A stretch of DNA of 64,000 nt. Origin: Pleomorphomonas sp. NRK KF1. GTDB taxonomy: Bacteria > Pseudomonadota > Alphaproteobacteria > Rhizobiales > Pleomorphomonadaceae. A program made the position numbers and the translations under genes. The notes beneath the pieces are model-generated. The model saw nothing but the letters and a program-made list of their open reading frames with translations, was not told the DNA's origin and made no database searches. The stretch lies in the NCBI RefSeq assembly GCF_023721755.1, contig NZ_JAMDLH010000002.1:62001-126000 (forward strand). The letters run 5' to 3'. Shown piece by piece: positions 35,148 through 45,250 of the stretch. Position 1 is the stretch's first letter; every line of letters starts with the position of its first letter.

Positions 35148-37290
35148 GTCCCGATAGAGATGGATGGGTCATGAAGTAGCGGTGCGCGTTGAAAGGCTCT
35201 TCGCCTGCCTCCGGCACGATGCGTTCGTGGCCTCCGTCGGGCAACAGGCGCCAGCTCTGCTGGTTGTCGCGGAGGTTGGCCACCATGATCTGGTCGACGG
35301 CTTGGGCGTGCACGGTCTCCGTGGTTAGGGGCACCAGCACCTCGACGCGGCGGTCGAGATTGCGCGGCATCATGTCGGCTGACCCGATGTAGACCGTGGC
35401 GCGCGGGTTGGGCAATGGCTGTCCGTTGCCGAAGCAGAAAATGCGGCTGTGTTCCAGGAAACGGCCGACGATCGACTTGACGCGGATGTTGTCGGAGAAG
35501 CCGGGAATCTGCGGCCTCAGGCAGCAGATGCCGCGCACCACGAGATCGATCGACACGCCAGCCTGGCTCGCCTCGTAGAGCGCATCAATGATATCCGCGT
35601 CGACCAGCGAATTCATCTTCATCCAGATCTGACCGGGGCGCCCGGCCCGTGCGTGCTCGATCTCCCGGCCGATGCAGTCGATGATGGTCTTTCTCAGCGT
35701 CAGCGGGCTCATGGCCAGCGCATTGAGCGACTGTGGCTCGGCATAACCGGTGATGAAGTTGAAGATGCGGGCCACGTCCTGGGCGATGGTCTTGTTGGCC
35801 GTGAAATAGCTGAGGTCGGTGTAGATCTTCGCGGTGATCGGATGATAGTTGCCGGTGCCGAGATGGCAGTAGGACGTGAGCTGCTGGCCCTCGCGACGCA
35901 CCACGAGCGACATCTTGGCGTGGGTCTTCAGCTCGAAGAAGCCGAACACCACCTGAACGCCGGCACGCTCGAGGTCGCGCGCCCAGCGGATGTTGGCTTC
36001 CTCATCGAACCGCGCCTTGAGCTCGACCAGCGCCGTCACCGATTTGCCGGCATCGGCCGCCTCGATCAGCGCGCGGACGATGGGGCTGTCGTTGGAGGTG
36101 CGATAGAGCGTCTGCTTGATGGCGACGACTTCCGGGTCGGCCGCCGCCTGCCGCAGGAACTGCACCACCACGTCGAAGGACTCATAGGGATGATGGACGA
36201 TCAGGTCCTTCTGGCGAATGGCGGCGAAGGCGTCGCCGGCATGCTCGCGGATGCGCTCGGGATAGCGGGGCGCATAGGGCTCGAACTTGAGATCGGGCCG
36301 GTCGAGGCTGACGAGTTGGCTGAGGTCGTTGAGGGCGAGCAACTCGTCGAGGAGTTGCACCTCATCGGGCATGCAGCCGACCGCCTCGGTAACCAGCTGG
36401 CGCAGAGCCACCGGCGTCGAGCGCTCGAACTCGGCGCGGATGACCAAGCCCTTGCGACGGCGCTTCAGCGCGCTCTCGAACAGACGGACCAGATCCTCGG
36501 CCTCTTCTTCCACTTCGAGATCGCTGTCGCGCAGGATGCGGAAGCTCCCCTGCCCGCGCACCGTGTAACCGGGGAACAGGCGGCCGATGAACATCGTCAC
36601 AACCTGCTCCAGCAGGATGAAACGCGTCACGCCGGGATGGGCACTGTCGTCGGGCAGGCGAACGAAGCGATCGATCTTGGCGGCCATGCGGATGAGCGCC
36701 ACCATGCTCTCGTTGCCGCGTACCCTGACGAGATCGAGGACGATCGAGAAGCCGAGGTTGGGAATGAAAGGGAACGGATGGGCGGGGTCGACCGCAAGCG
36801 GCGTCAGCACCGGGAACACGGAGGACAGGAAGTAGTCTTCGAGCCAGACTTCGTCGCCACTCTTGAGCTTGTCGGGTTCGACGAGAAGGATCCCGGCCTT
36901 CTCGATCTCGGTACGCAGGTTGCGCCAGCGAGCCTGCTGGGCGTCGGCAAGATGGGCGGCGGCTTCGGAAATCACCGTCATCTGCTCGGCGGGCGTCAAA
37001 CCGTCATCGGAGCGGGTGGTGACGCGCTCGCGCACCTGCCCCTTGATGCCGGCAAAGCGCACCATGAAGAACTCGTCGAGATTGCTGGCCGATATCGACA
37101 GGAAGCGCAGCCGCTCGAGAAGCGGATGGCTGGGATTCTCCGATTCCTCCAGGACGCGCCGATTGAATCCCAACCAGGAGATTTCGCGATTCACGAACCG
37201 CTCGGGCGATTCCATGGTCATCGCCGGGACTGGCTCGGCTTCGGCCTCTATCGTCTCGCTCACGGCAGCTTCCGTCTCGCTCATCTCCAC
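35077..37290 (-). CDS. ppk: Polyphosphate kinase 1
   Basis: A 737-residue enzyme that polymerises the gamma-phosphate of ATP into inorganic polyphosphate. PPK1 features are complete: N-terminal [19 protein letters not shown] (about 31-49), [30 protein letters not shown] (about 415-432), the autophosphorylated His region [12 protein letters not shown] and [11 protein letters not shown] (about 455-485), and the second phospholipase-D-like HxK near [17 protein letters not shown]. It lies 156 bp after hdaA, with a Pho box in the gap, and overlaps ppx. ATG at codon 3 (37284) is an alternative start. Confidence 0.96.
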   Translation of the reverse strand: MEMSETEAAVSETIEAEAEPVPAMTMESPERFVNREISWLGFNRRVLEESENPSHPLLERLRFLSISASNLDEFFMVRFAGIKGQVRERVTTRSDDGLTPAEQMTVISEAAAHLADAQQARWRNLRTEIEKAGILLVEPDKLKSGDEVWLEDYFLSSVFPVLTPLAVDPAHPFPFIPNLGFSIVLDLVRVRGNESMVALIRMAAKIDRFVRLPDDSAHPGVTRFILLEQVVTMFIGRLFPGYTVRGQGSFRILRDSDLEVEEEAEDLVRLFESALKRRRKGLVIRAEFERSTPVALRQLVTEAVGCMPDEVQLLDELLALNDLSQLVSLDRPDLKFEPYAPRYPERIREHAGDAFAAIRQKDLIVHHPYESFDVVVQFLRQAAADPEVVAIKQTLYRTSNDSPIVRALIEAADAGKSVTALVELKARFDEEANIRWARDLERAGVQVVFGFFELKTHAKMSLVVRREGQQLTSYCHLGTGNYHPITAKIYTDLSYFTANKTIAQDVARIFNFITGYAEPQSLNALAMSPLTLRKTIIDCIGREIEHARAGRPGQIWMKMNSLVDADIIDALYEASQAGVSIDLVVRGICCLRPQIPGFSDNIRVKSIVGRFLEHSRIFCFGNGQPLPNPRATVYIGSADMMPRNLDRRVEVLVPLTTETVHAQAVDQIMVANLRDNQQSWRLLPDGGHERIVPEAGEEPFNAHRYFMTHPSLSGRGHSLEKDAPKSIAGRNEKHLPV

Positions 37291-37416
37291 GACCTCACGC
37301 TCGCGGGGCTGTGCCCCGGCTCCAGGCGGAGCCGGCCGGCAACGATCAGTCTAGCCCACGGTCCTGATCCATGCACCAGCTATGTGACAGTTTGTCTACG
37401 GCTTCCGGCGATCGCA

Positions 37417-37434
37417 GTGACGGTTTCGTGACGG
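37417..37434 (-). promoter_or_regulatory. Pho box upstream of ppk-ppx
   Basis: On the minus strand CCGTCAC-GAAA-CCGTCAC forms an exact 7-4-7 direct repeat matching the alphaproteobacterial PhoB site. A further CTGTCAC (37384-37390) lies downstream in the same 11-bp phase (three turns away). The box is 127 bp upstream of the ppk start and just past the hdaA stop. Confidence 0.72.
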
Positions 37435-37446
37435 CGTGTTTCGCGA

Positions 37447-38130
37447 TCACGCCTCGCCCTCCGGCGCCAGGACCTCGGCGGCGATCGCCCGGGTGATGCG
37501 ACGACCGCGCGCCAGCGATTCGCGATCGAGCGCCTCGACCAGGGCGCAGGCGGCAGCGCAGGATCGCTCCATGCGCAACAGAATGTAGTCGAGAACGCCG
37601 GCGTCGATGGCGAGTTGGCGGTCCGCGAGGAGCTTTACGATCACCTTCTCCAGAAGCGCGTCATCGGGCGGACCGAGGAAAGCCGGCTGGGCGGCGCGAA
37701 GGCGAGACAGAAGATCGGGCAGCGTCACGCCCCAGACCGATGGCACGGCATGCGCGGTGATCAGAACGGACGCCCCCCGCCCACGGGCCGCATTGAGGAG
37801 GTGGAACAATGCATTTTCGTCGAGGGCAGGATCGTCGGCGTCTTCCACGGCGACGGCGCCGGTGCTGACGAGCGCGGTGGGATCGGCCGAAGCCAGATCG
37901 GCGGCAGCGACAACGGAGGCGCGGCTCTTGGTTGCCCAGATGTTGACGAGGTGCGTCTTGCCCGATCCGTTCGGGCCGATCAGAAGCACCACGGAGGCGG
38001 GCCAGTCGGGCCATGCATCGATAAAGGCGGTCGCCTCGCGATTGCCCTCGCCGACCACGAAATCCTCGCGGCTCATCGCGGCCTGATGCGGCATGGCGAG
38101 CGGCAGCTGGCGCGGTTTCATGCGACTCAT
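37447..38130 (-). CDS. hdaA: DnaA-related regulatory inactivator HdaA
   Basis: A 227-residue DnaA domain III-like AAA+ protein that, with the sliding clamp, stimulates ATP hydrolysis on DnaA and prevents over-initiation of replication. Near the N-terminus QLPLAMPHQ is a probable clamp-binding motif (QLPL), at residues 8-11, followed by DFVVGEGNREATAFID and Walker A GPNGSGKTHLV (about 53-63). Walker B is less standard (AVAVEDAD). A C-terminal arginine-rich helix (LARGRRITRAIAAEVL) follows. It overlaps the upstream permease by 4 bp (ATGA), so the two are translated together. Confidence 0.9.
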   Translation of the reverse strand: MSRMKPRQLPLAMPHQAAMSREDFVVGEGNREATAFIDAWPDWPASVVLLIGPNGSGKTHLVNIWATKSRASVVAAADLASADPTALVSTGAVAVEDADDPALDENALFHLLNAARGRGASVLITAHAVPSVWGVTLPDLLSRLRAAQPAFLGPPDDALLEKVIVKLLADRQLAIDAGVLDYILLRMERSCAAACALVEALDRESLARGRRITRAIAAEVLAPEGEA

Positions 38131-39248
38131 GGGGCGACATCCTTGGCTGGACTGGCGATATCGCCATTCGCTGGGTCGGAGGGGCCGCCCCGATCGAGAC
38201 TGTAGAGCGGGCTTTCCCGATACTTGGAAAAGGCGAAGCGGACCAGCACGGCCACCGAGGCGGCGGCCGGCACCGCGATCAGCAATCCGACGAAGCCGAA
38301 CAGCGTACCGAAGGCGAACAGGGCAAACATCAGCCAGACCGGATGCAGGCCGACCGACGAGCCGATCAGCTTGGGCTGGAGGATGTTGCCCTCGATGAAC
38401 TGGCCGACCCCGAAGATGCCGGCAATGACGGCGATCCACGTCCAGTCGGGCCAGAACTGATAGAGGGCTACGCCGATGGCGAGGCCTCCGCCGACGATCG
38501 AACCCAAATAGGGAATGAAGCTGATGAGGCCGGCCACAAGGCCGATCAGCAGACCGAAGGACAGACCGGCCAGAGACAGGGAGACGGCATAGAAGAGGCC
38601 GAGCAGAGCAGATACCGACACCTGCCCCCTCACAAAACCGGCCACACCGGCGTTCATCTCCCGCGCCAGCGCCCGGATGGTATCGCGGTGATGACGCGGC
38701 AGGTTGTCATCGACGGTGGCGACCATTCGATCCCAGTCGAGCAGCATGTAGAAGGCGACGACCGGCGTCACGACGAGAAGCGAGACAACGGAGATCAACG
38801 TCTGGCCGCCGTTCCAGACTGACGACAGCAGCGTCGTCATGATGGCGGAGCCGTTGCTGAACAGCGCGCCGAGCGAACCGCGGATGTCGGTGGCCGAGAT
38901 GCGCAGGGCCCGGAAAAGGCGCGTGCCCGCCTCGTGGCTCAACCAGCGCTGGGCAGCGTCGAGATAGGCCGGCATGTTGGCGATCAGCCCCTGAAGCTGA
39001 CTTCCCAGCACCGGAACGATGATCATCAGAGCCAGCAACGCCAGCAGAACGAAGAGGACGAGGATCAGCGCGGTTGCCAGCGTGCGCGTCAGACCGAGCC
39101 GCTCCAGACGGTCGGCGACCGGATCGAGCAGGTAGGCCAAGGCCATGCCGGCGACGAACGGCAGCAGGATGGAGGAGAAGACATAGAGCAGCAGGCCGAA
39201 GACCAACGCCGCTCCCGTCCAGAAGAGTACCGTGTTCCTGAGCTTCAC
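38127..39248 (-). CDS. AI-2E (PerM/TqsA) family membrane protein
   Basis: A 373-residue polytopic membrane protein with the family layout: two N-terminal helices ([20 protein letters not shown], then [21 protein letters not shown]), a central soluble loop and five or more C-terminal helices including [15 protein letters not shown] and [20 protein letters not shown], both hallmarks. Some members export autoinducer-2 or exchange sodium and protons; the substrate here is unknown. It sits between pgsA and hdaA with 4-bp overlaps on both sides, an arrangement seen widely in the order. Confidence 0.9.
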   Translation of the reverse strand: MKLRNTVLFWTGAALVFGLLLYVFSSILLPFVAGMALAYLLDPVADRLERLGLTRTLATALILVLFVLLALLALMIIVPVLGSQLQGLIANMPAYLDAAQRWLSHEAGTRLFRALRISATDIRGSLGALFSNGSAIMTTLLSSVWNGGQTLISVVSLLVVTPVVAFYMLLDWDRMVATVDDNLPRHHRDTIRALAREMNAGVAGFVRGQVSVSALLGLFYAVSLSLAGLSFGLLIGLVAGLISFIPYLGSIVGGGLAIGVALYQFWPDWTWIAVIAGIFGVGQFIEGNILQPKLIGSSVGLHPVWLMFALFAFGTLFGFVGLLIAVPAAASVAVLVRFAFSKYRESPLYSLDRGGPSDPANGDIASPAKDVAP

Positions 39249-39865
39249 GCGCCGCCCTCACCTTGCATGAATGCAAGCCAGCCTCTGACGTAGGCGGCAG
39301 CCGAGACCAGGGTCAAGGCCGCGACCACCCAGCCCATGATATCCACAAGCCACTCCAACTGCCATGCCAGCCCGAGATCGCCAAGCAACAGGATGGCATA
39401 GACAATCTGTGCCGCCGTGTTCGCCTTGGAAATGAGCAGCGGCACGATCGGAACCGGCTTCGAGGCCAGCCACGACAGGATGACGCCGCCGACGATCAGC
39501 ACGTCACGGCTGACCACCAGCACCGTCAGCCACATCGGCGCATGGCCGATCGCCGCCAGCACCACGAAAATGGAGACCAGCAGAGCCTTGTCGGCGACGG
39601 GATCGAGCAGGCGCCCCAACTCGCTCGCCTGGCCGGGTACGTGGCGGGCAATGGCTCCGTCGACGCCATCGGAAATGCCGGCGGCCACGAAGAGGGCGAA
39701 GGCCCAACCGAAATCGCCATCGAGCAGCAGCAGGATCACGACGGGAACGGCAATCAGACGGGCCAGCGTAATGAGATTGGGTATGGTCAAGAGCGTCCCC
39801 GGAGGAAGGTCGCGTTCGTTTCTGTTCCAAGCCGGCGGAGCCTGACCGGTGGATGCCTTGGTCAT
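39245..39865 (-). CDS. pgsA: CDP-alcohol phosphatidyltransferase (phosphatidylglycerophosphate synthase-like)
   Basis: A 206-residue membrane enzyme. The CDP-alcohol phosphotransferase motif DGx2ARx8Gx3Dx3D is complete ([14 protein letters not shown], then [10 protein letters not shown], about residues 67-94), and five to six transmembrane helices follow. In this context it probably makes phosphatidylglycerophosphate from CDP-diacylglycerol and glycerol-3-phosphate for membrane lipids; cardiolipin synthesis is a possible alternative. ATG 39865 was chosen; the frame runs 21 codons further upstream. It leads the pgsA-perM-like-hdaA operon, divergent from purM, and overlaps the next gene by 4 bp. 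Confidence 0.85.
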   Translation of the reverse strand: MTKASTGQAPPAWNRNERDLPPGTLLTIPNLITLARLIAVPVVILLLLDGDFGWAFALFVAAGISDGVDGAIARHVPGQASELGRLLDPVADKALLVSIFVVLAAIGHAPMWLTVLVVSRDVLIVGGVILSWLASKPVPIVPLLISKANTAAQIVYAILLLGDLGLAWQLEWLVDIMGWVVAALTLVSAAAYVRGWLAFMQGEGGA

Positions 39866-40018
39866 TTGATCATGGTCGCAAGGCTTTCCAAGACCGACCT
39901 CCGGCCAAGCCTGCGGTTTTCGCATCACGCGAGGCAGGAAAGGCGCAGTTTGGACTTGTTATTTGCCGTCGTTTCGGCTTCTTGCCGGATATCCAACCCA
40001 GCGGAGGCTCGAGACTCC

Positions 40019-41083
40019 ATGAACGGCAAGAACGGGCTCACCTATCGCGACGCCGGTGTCGACATCGACGCCGGAAACGCCCTCGTCGACCGCATCAAGC
40101 CCCTGGTCAAGGCAACGCGGCGGATCGGTGCCGATGCCGACATCGGCGGCTTCGGCGGCCTGTTCGATCTCGCGGCCTGCAAGTTCCGCGACCCCGTGCT
40201 GGTTGCGGCCAACGACGGAGTCGGTACCAAGCTTGCCGTGGCGATCGAAGCGGGCATTCACGGCTTCGTCGGCATCGACCTCGTTGCGATGAGCGTCAAC
40301 GACCTGGTGGTCCAGGGCGCCGAGCCCTTGTTCTTCCTCGATTATTTTGCGACCGGTCGTCTCTCCGTCGATACCGCCACCGAGGTGGTGGCCGGCATTG
40401 CCGAGGGCTGCAAGATGGCTGGATGCGCGCTGATCGGCGGCGAGACGGCCGAAATGCCCGGCATGTACAAGGACGGCGACTACGACCTTGCCGGCTTCGC
40501 CGTCGGCGCCGTCGAACGCGGCGATATTCTGCCCCGCGACACCGTACGCGCCGGAGACGTCATCCTCGGCATCGCTTCGTCGGGCGTTCATTCGAACGGC
40601 TTCTCGCTGGTCCGCAAGATCGTAGAGCGGTCCGAGCTTTCCTATGCCGATCCGTCGCCCTTCTCGGAAGGCGAAACCTTGGGAGCCGCCCTGACGGTAC
40701 CGACCCGCATCTACGTGAAGCCGGTCCTTGCCGCCCAGAAGGAGACGAACGCCATCAAGGCGCTCGCGCACATCACGGGCGGCGGCTTCGTCGACAACAT
40801 CCCTCGCGTGCTGCCGCCCGGCCTGTCGGCGCGCATCGATCTCTCTACCGTCGAAATGCCGAAGGTGTTCGGCTGGCTAGCCAAGGTCGGCGGCCTCGAT
40901 CAGGCGGAACTGGTCCGCACCTTCAACTGCGGCATCGGCATGATCGCCGTCGTCGCACCCGAAGATGCGGACCGCGTGATCGCAGCTCTCTCCGCTTCCG
41001 GCGAATCCGTCGTTCGCTTTGGCGAAATGGTCGCCGACCCGGAGGGGCCGCTCACGCTGTTCGAGGGCGCGCTGGAGCTTTGA
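40019..41083 (+). CDS. purM: Phosphoribosylformylglycinamidine cyclo-ligase
   Basis: The 354-residue enzyme closes the imidazole ring of the purine (AIR synthase), fifth step of de novo purine synthesis. Motifs: [14 protein letters not shown] at residues 7-20, [10 protein letters not shown] near 61-70 (ATP), [24 protein letters not shown] near 84-107, [12 protein letters not shown] near 141-152, [13 protein letters not shown] near 183-195 and ITGGGF near 255. The ATG was set at 40019. It is followed 22 bases later by purN, the usual pairing, and is divergent from pgsA. Confidence 0.97.
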   Translation: MNGKNGLTYRDAGVDIDAGNALVDRIKPLVKATRRIGADADIGGFGGLFDLAACKFRDPVLVAANDGVGTKLAVAIEAGIHGFVGIDLVAMSVNDLVVQGAEPLFFLDYFATGRLSVDTATEVVAGIAEGCKMAGCALIGGETAEMPGMYKDGDYDLAGFAVGAVERGDILPRDTVRAGDVILGIASSGVHSNGFSLVRKIVERSELSYADPSPFSEGETLGAALTVPTRIYVKPVLAAQKETNAIKALAHITGGGFVDNIPRVLPPGLSARIDLSTVEMPKVFGWLAKVGGLDQAELVRTFNCGIGMIAVVAPEDADRVIAALSASGESVVRFGEMVADPEGPLTLFEGALEL

Positions 41084-41105
41084 AGGGCGAGTAGGGACTT
41101 CCGTG

Positions 41106-41756
41106 ATGGGCAAGCTCAAGGTTGGTATTCTGATTTCAGGACGTGGGTCGAACATGGCGGCGCTGGTGGAAGCAGCCAGCGATCCGGCCTTCCCCGCTGA
41201 GGTTCGCTGCGTCCTCTCCAACCGCCCCGATGCCAAGGGACTAGAGTTTGCCCGCGAGCGCGGCATCCCGGCCGTCCTTGTCGACCACAAAGCCCATGCT
41301 TCCAAGGCAGAGTTCGAGGCGGCAGTGACCGATGCGCTGCTTGCCCATGAGGTGGACTTCGTCTGCCTCGCCGGCTTCATGCGCATCGTATCGCCGACCT
41401 TCATCGAACGTTGGCACAACCGCCTGATCAACATCCACCCCTCATTGCTGCCGTCCTACAAGGGGCTCCACACGCATGAGCGGGCGCTGGCGGACGGCGT
41501 CAAGCTCACCGGATGCACGGTGCATTTCGTGAGGGCCGAAATGGATGTCGGGCCGATCGTTGCCCAGGCGGCTGTGCCGGTGATTGCCGGCGACACGCCG
41601 GACAGTCTGGCGGCTCGTCTGCTGAAAGCCGAACATCGCCTCTATCCGCTCGCCCTCAGGCTGATCGCAGAGGGCAAGGCCAAGGTCAACGGCGAGATCG
41701 TGGACATCGCGTCCGCTGCCGTCGACGAAACCGCGAGCTTCTTCTCGGCAAGGTAA
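41106..41756 (+). CDS. purN: Phosphoribosylglycinamide formyltransferase
   Basis: The 216-residue enzyme transfers a formyl group from 10-formyl-tetrahydrofolate to glycinamide ribonucleotide, third step of purine synthesis. It shows the N-terminal substrate loop ILISGRGSNMAAL (about 8-20), CLAGFMRIVSP near 88-98, INIHPSLLPSYKGLHTHERAL with the catalytic Asn and His (about 107-127) and the Asp in FVRAEMDVGPI (about 140-150). Located 22 bp downstream of purM and co-transcribed. The upstream GTG at 41103 is in frame; ATG 41106 preferred. Confidence 0.97.
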   Translation: MGKLKVGILISGRGSNMAALVEAASDPAFPAEVRCVLSNRPDAKGLEFARERGIPAVLVDHKAHASKAEFEAAVTDALLAHEVDFVCLAGFMRIVSPTFIERWHNRLINIHPSLLPSYKGLHTHERALADGVKLTGCTVHFVRAEMDVGPIVAQAAVPVIAGDTPDSLAARLLKAEHRLYPLALRLIAEGKAKVNGEIVDIASAAVDETASFFSAR

Positions 41757-41759
41757 GCG

Positions 41760-42536
41760 TCAGAACAGACTGCCCTGCGCCGGCGGTTCGTCGTCCGGAT
41801 CTGGAGTCTGCTTCACCTCGGCCTTTTCCGCATCGATGGTCAGGGGCTCGGCGAGCGGCGCGATCAGCGCCTCGTCGTCATTGGCCACGCTGTTGGCCCG
41901 TTCGCTGACCGGAATGGCCTCCAGAAGATCGTCGGCGGCCGGCCGCATCAGATGGGAGACATCGCGCGGGCGACGATTGCCGCAATCCAGCCACTCGTCC
42001 CAGTCTCCGGGGGCGAGAATGACCGGCATGCGGTCATGCAGCATGGTCATCAGCCTGTTGGCCGACGTGGTGAGAATGGCGCCAGTGTCGATCTCGCTGC
42101 CCTCAGACCCCAGCCAGGTTTCGGTGATGCCGGCAAAGGCCATGGTCGAGCCATCGCGGGGGCGAATATAGTAGGGCATCTTTGTCGATCCCATCCGCCG
42201 CCACTCGTAGAATCCGGAGGCGGGAACCAGGCAGCGGCGATGGCGCATCGCCGTCCGGAACGACGGCTTGTCGGCGGCCGTCTCGGAACGGGCGTTGAAC
42301 AGAAGCGACTGGGTCTTGGCATCCTTCGTCCAGGCGGGAATGAGGCCCCACCGCACAAGGCGGACATGCCGGACGCCGTCGAGACCGGCATCAACGACGG
42401 CAATCGGCTGCGTCGGCGCAATGTTGTAGCGGTTGCCCATGTCGAGAATGCGCTCGTCAAAACCCGCGGGGATGCGATACCCGAACAGGTTCTGCATCGC
42501 CCTCAACGACTCGATGAGCACAAATCGGCCGCACAT
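41760..42536 (-). CDS. SRAP/YedK-type abasic-site protein (SOS response-associated peptidase)
   Basis: A 258-residue homologue of YedK/HMCES, which protects single-stranded DNA by forming a thiazolidine crosslink between its Cys2 and an abasic site. The translation begins MCGRFVL, so Cys2 becomes the N-terminal residue after Met removal; downstream are RYNIAPTQPIAV, WGLIPAW, FNARSET, RCLVPASGFYEW and the conserved HDRMPVIL. All hallmarks are present. The C-terminal ~30 residues (DDEALIAPLAEP...DEPPAQGSLF) are a low-complexity tail. The longer frame upstream is unsupported because Cys2 is essential. Convergent with purN, whose stop is 3 bp away. Confidence 0.94.
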   Translation of the reverse strand: MCGRFVLIESLRAMQNLFGYRIPAGFDERILDMGNRYNIAPTQPIAVVDAGLDGVRHVRLVRWGLIPAWTKDAKTQSLLFNARSETAADKPSFRTAMRHRRCLVPASGFYEWRRMGSTKMPYYIRPRDGSTMAFAGITETWLGSEGSEIDTGAILTTSANRLMTMLHDRMPVILAPGDWDEWLDCGNRRPRDVSHLMRPAADDLLEAIPVSERANSVANDDEALIAPLAEPLTIDAEKAEVKQTPDPDDEPPAQGSLF

Positions 42537-42677
42537 GCATTGACTCCAGAAACCAAGAATTTGCCGAAGGGAACAATAACGGCCGTGACCTGCCCCAAAC
42601 AAACGCCGGCGTAAGGTATTTGGCAACCTTGACGGCTGTATGTTTCAGAAAGTGAAACTCTCTGCGCGGGGGAAAAA

Positions 42678-43644
<967 letters not shown>

Positions 43645-43676
43645 CGTCCTTGCTCCCTCCAAAAGGACGGTCCACA

Positions 43677-44114
43677 ATGCCGAGAGGTTCGGCGTCACAG
43701 GGGGCGTTCTTGCTGAAGATTCTAGCCGTGTTCGTGACGCTTGCCTCGGCGACGCCGCTTCTCGCCGCGGACGCCACCCCGCCGCCGCCCTACCAAGCCG
43801 ATCTCCTTCGGCTGTCCGAGGTGCTCGGCGCGGCAGCCTATCTCGATGGCTTGTGCGGAGGACCGGCCGCTGCCGACTGGCGCGCCAAGATGGCCGCCCT
43901 CCTCGATGCCCAGGGGCTCGACGGACCGACGCGTCGCCCCTATGTCGAGGCCTTCAACAGAGGCCAGCGGACCTTCGCCGTCGCCCATCGGGCCTGCACA
44001 TCTTCGGCCCGCAGCGTGCTTCAGCGCTATTTCGCAGAGGGGGCGCAGCTCTCCGATCGCCTCGACCAGCGATTCGGCCGGGCCGGCGATTCGCCTCCGC
44101 CCCCCGCCCCCTGA
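43677..44114 (+). CDS. TIGR02301 family exported protein
   Basis: A 145-residue protein with a signal peptide (hydrophobic FLLKILAVFVTLASATPLLA, cleavage near A31) and a mature helical domain typical of TIGR02301: PPYQADLLRLSEVLGAAAYLDGLCG, WRAKMAALLDAQG, then RPYVEAFNRGQRTFAVAHRACTSSA. Two conserved Cys probably form a disulfide in the periplasm. The family is restricted to alphaproteobacteria and has no assigned function. ATG 43677 is the first that supports the signal peptide; the frame is open far upstream only as a shadow of the Nudix gene. Confidence 0.8.
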   Translation: MPRGSASQGAFLLKILAVFVTLASATPLLAADATPPPPYQADLLRLSEVLGAAAYLDGLCGGPAAADWRAKMAALLDAQGLDGPTRRPYVEAFNRGQRTFAVAHRACTSSARSVLQRYFAEGAQLSDRLDQRFGRAGDSPPPPAP

Positions 44115-44278
44115 TGGTTACCAGTCCGTTAACCGCGGTTCTTCAAACTCGTTAACGCTCTTTAACGGTTGGCGTTGCGTCTTGGGCGAAGGATGGTAGT
44201 GTGACCCCCGTCGATGATGCGGATCGGCGAGCGACCTTTCGCGTCGCGAGCTGCTCCCCGAAGGTGCGGATGGGGCCA

Positions 44279-44548
44279 ATGTCGGATATGCGGGACGAAC
44301 TGCTTGAGCCGGTTGAGGCCACGGTAAGCGATAACTTCAAGCACCGGGCCATGAGCCACATGGAACGCGCCTTCGACGACGCCGACGACGACGGCATTCC
44401 CGTCGATGCCGTTGCTCATGCCGCCTTGTTCGCAGCCCTGACGACGCTCGTCGAGTGCTTCGGCGAAGAGAGCGTTGCCCGGCTTGTCTCCGAACTGCCG
44501 GAGAAGATTTCCTCGGGCGGCTACACGCTGCTGCGTACCCTGCAGTAA
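44279..44548 (+). CDS. Conserved small acidic protein, function unknown
   Basis: An 89-residue helical protein (MSDMRDELLEPVEATVSDNF; then AVAHAALFAALTTLVECFGEESVARLVSELPEKI). No domain is recognised; proteins of this size and pattern occur in related genomes. ATG 44279 follows GGGG by 2-6 bases; an upstream GTG at 44201 is possible but adds an unconvincing 26 residues. The preceding 164 bp contain three TTAAC boxes whose spacing does not match CtrA sites. Confidence 0.6.
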   Translation: MSDMRDELLEPVEATVSDNFKHRAMSHMERAFDDADDDGIPVDAVAHAALFAALTTLVECFGEESVARLVSELPEKISSGGYTLLRTLQ

Positions 44549-44584
44549 GGCGGGACGGGCCGCCGCGCGAGGTCGGGGGAAGAC

Positions 44585-45250
44585 ATGCGGATTTCCATCG
44601 GAGCGCCTTTGTTCGCCGCGGCGATCGCGGCGGGCTTGCTTTTGCATGCCATGCCGATGGCCAGCGCCTTTGGGTTCCAATCGTCCCCTGAAACGGACCG
44701 CGCGACCGGTGGCAGCGGCTTCGGCTTCAGCATCCCGGGCGGCAGCGAACTGAACAGCCTACCGTCTGGTGAAGAGTCTGAAGGAGCCGGTCTGCAGGTT
44801 CATTACAACCTGTCGACGCTCCCTCCCGCCGTCGCCGCCATGCGCGACAAGATCATCGCCGCCGCTCGTTCCGGCGACGAAGCACGCATGCGGGCTGTCA
44901 TAGGACTCTCCAATCCGCCGCCGATGTTCTCACCGACCGGCGATGGAGACCCGATCGACGTACTGAAAGCGGCATCCGGCGATACCGCCGGTCTCGAAGT
45001 CCTGGCCATCCTCCTCGACGTGCTCGACGCCGGCTGGGTGGTGAAAGGTGAAGGCGCGCAGGCTCGATACATCTGGCCTTACTTTGCAGAACTGCCGCCG
45101 AGCAGCCTTGATCGCAGGCAACTCGTCGAGGTCTATCGCGTGCTGACCGCAGGGGACTTCGAAGAAATGCGGGCGGTTGGCTCTTATGAGTTCTACCGCG
45201 TCGAAATCGGTTCCGACGGGCGCTGGCTTATGTTCATGGCCGGCGAATGA
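44585..45250 (+). CDS. Predicted exported protein, function unknown
   Basis: A 221-residue protein with a signal peptide (hydrophobic LFAAAIAAGLLLHAMPMASA, cleavage after ASA), a short disordered Gly/Ser-rich part, and a folded domain: LPPAVAAMRDKIIAAARSGDEARMRAVIGLSNPPP, IDVLKAASGDTAGLEVLAIL and a final YRVEIGSDGRWLMFMAGE. Homologues of this pattern are common in the order and uncharacterised. It probably acts in the periplasm. It ends 17 bases inside the tail of a convergent FAD-oxidase gene. ATG 44585 has a GGGGGAAGA site. Confidence 0.7.
   Translation: MRISIGAPLFAAAIAAGLLLHAMPMASAFGFQSSPETDRATGGSGFGFSIPGGSELNSLPSGEESEGAGLQVHYNLSTLPPAVAAMRDKIIAAARSGDEARMRAVIGLSNPPPMFSPTGDGDPIDVLKAASGDTAGLEVLAILLDVLDAGWVVKGEGAQARYIWPYFAELPPSSLDRRQLVEVYRVLTAGDFEEMRAVGSYEFYRVEIGSDGRWLMFMAGE

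Noticed and set aside
44129-44166. Three TTAAC boxes suggesting a CtrA-controlled promoter
   Set aside because: The closest pair has a 6-base spacer rather than the 7 of TTAA-N7-TTAAC, so I do not call a CtrA site.
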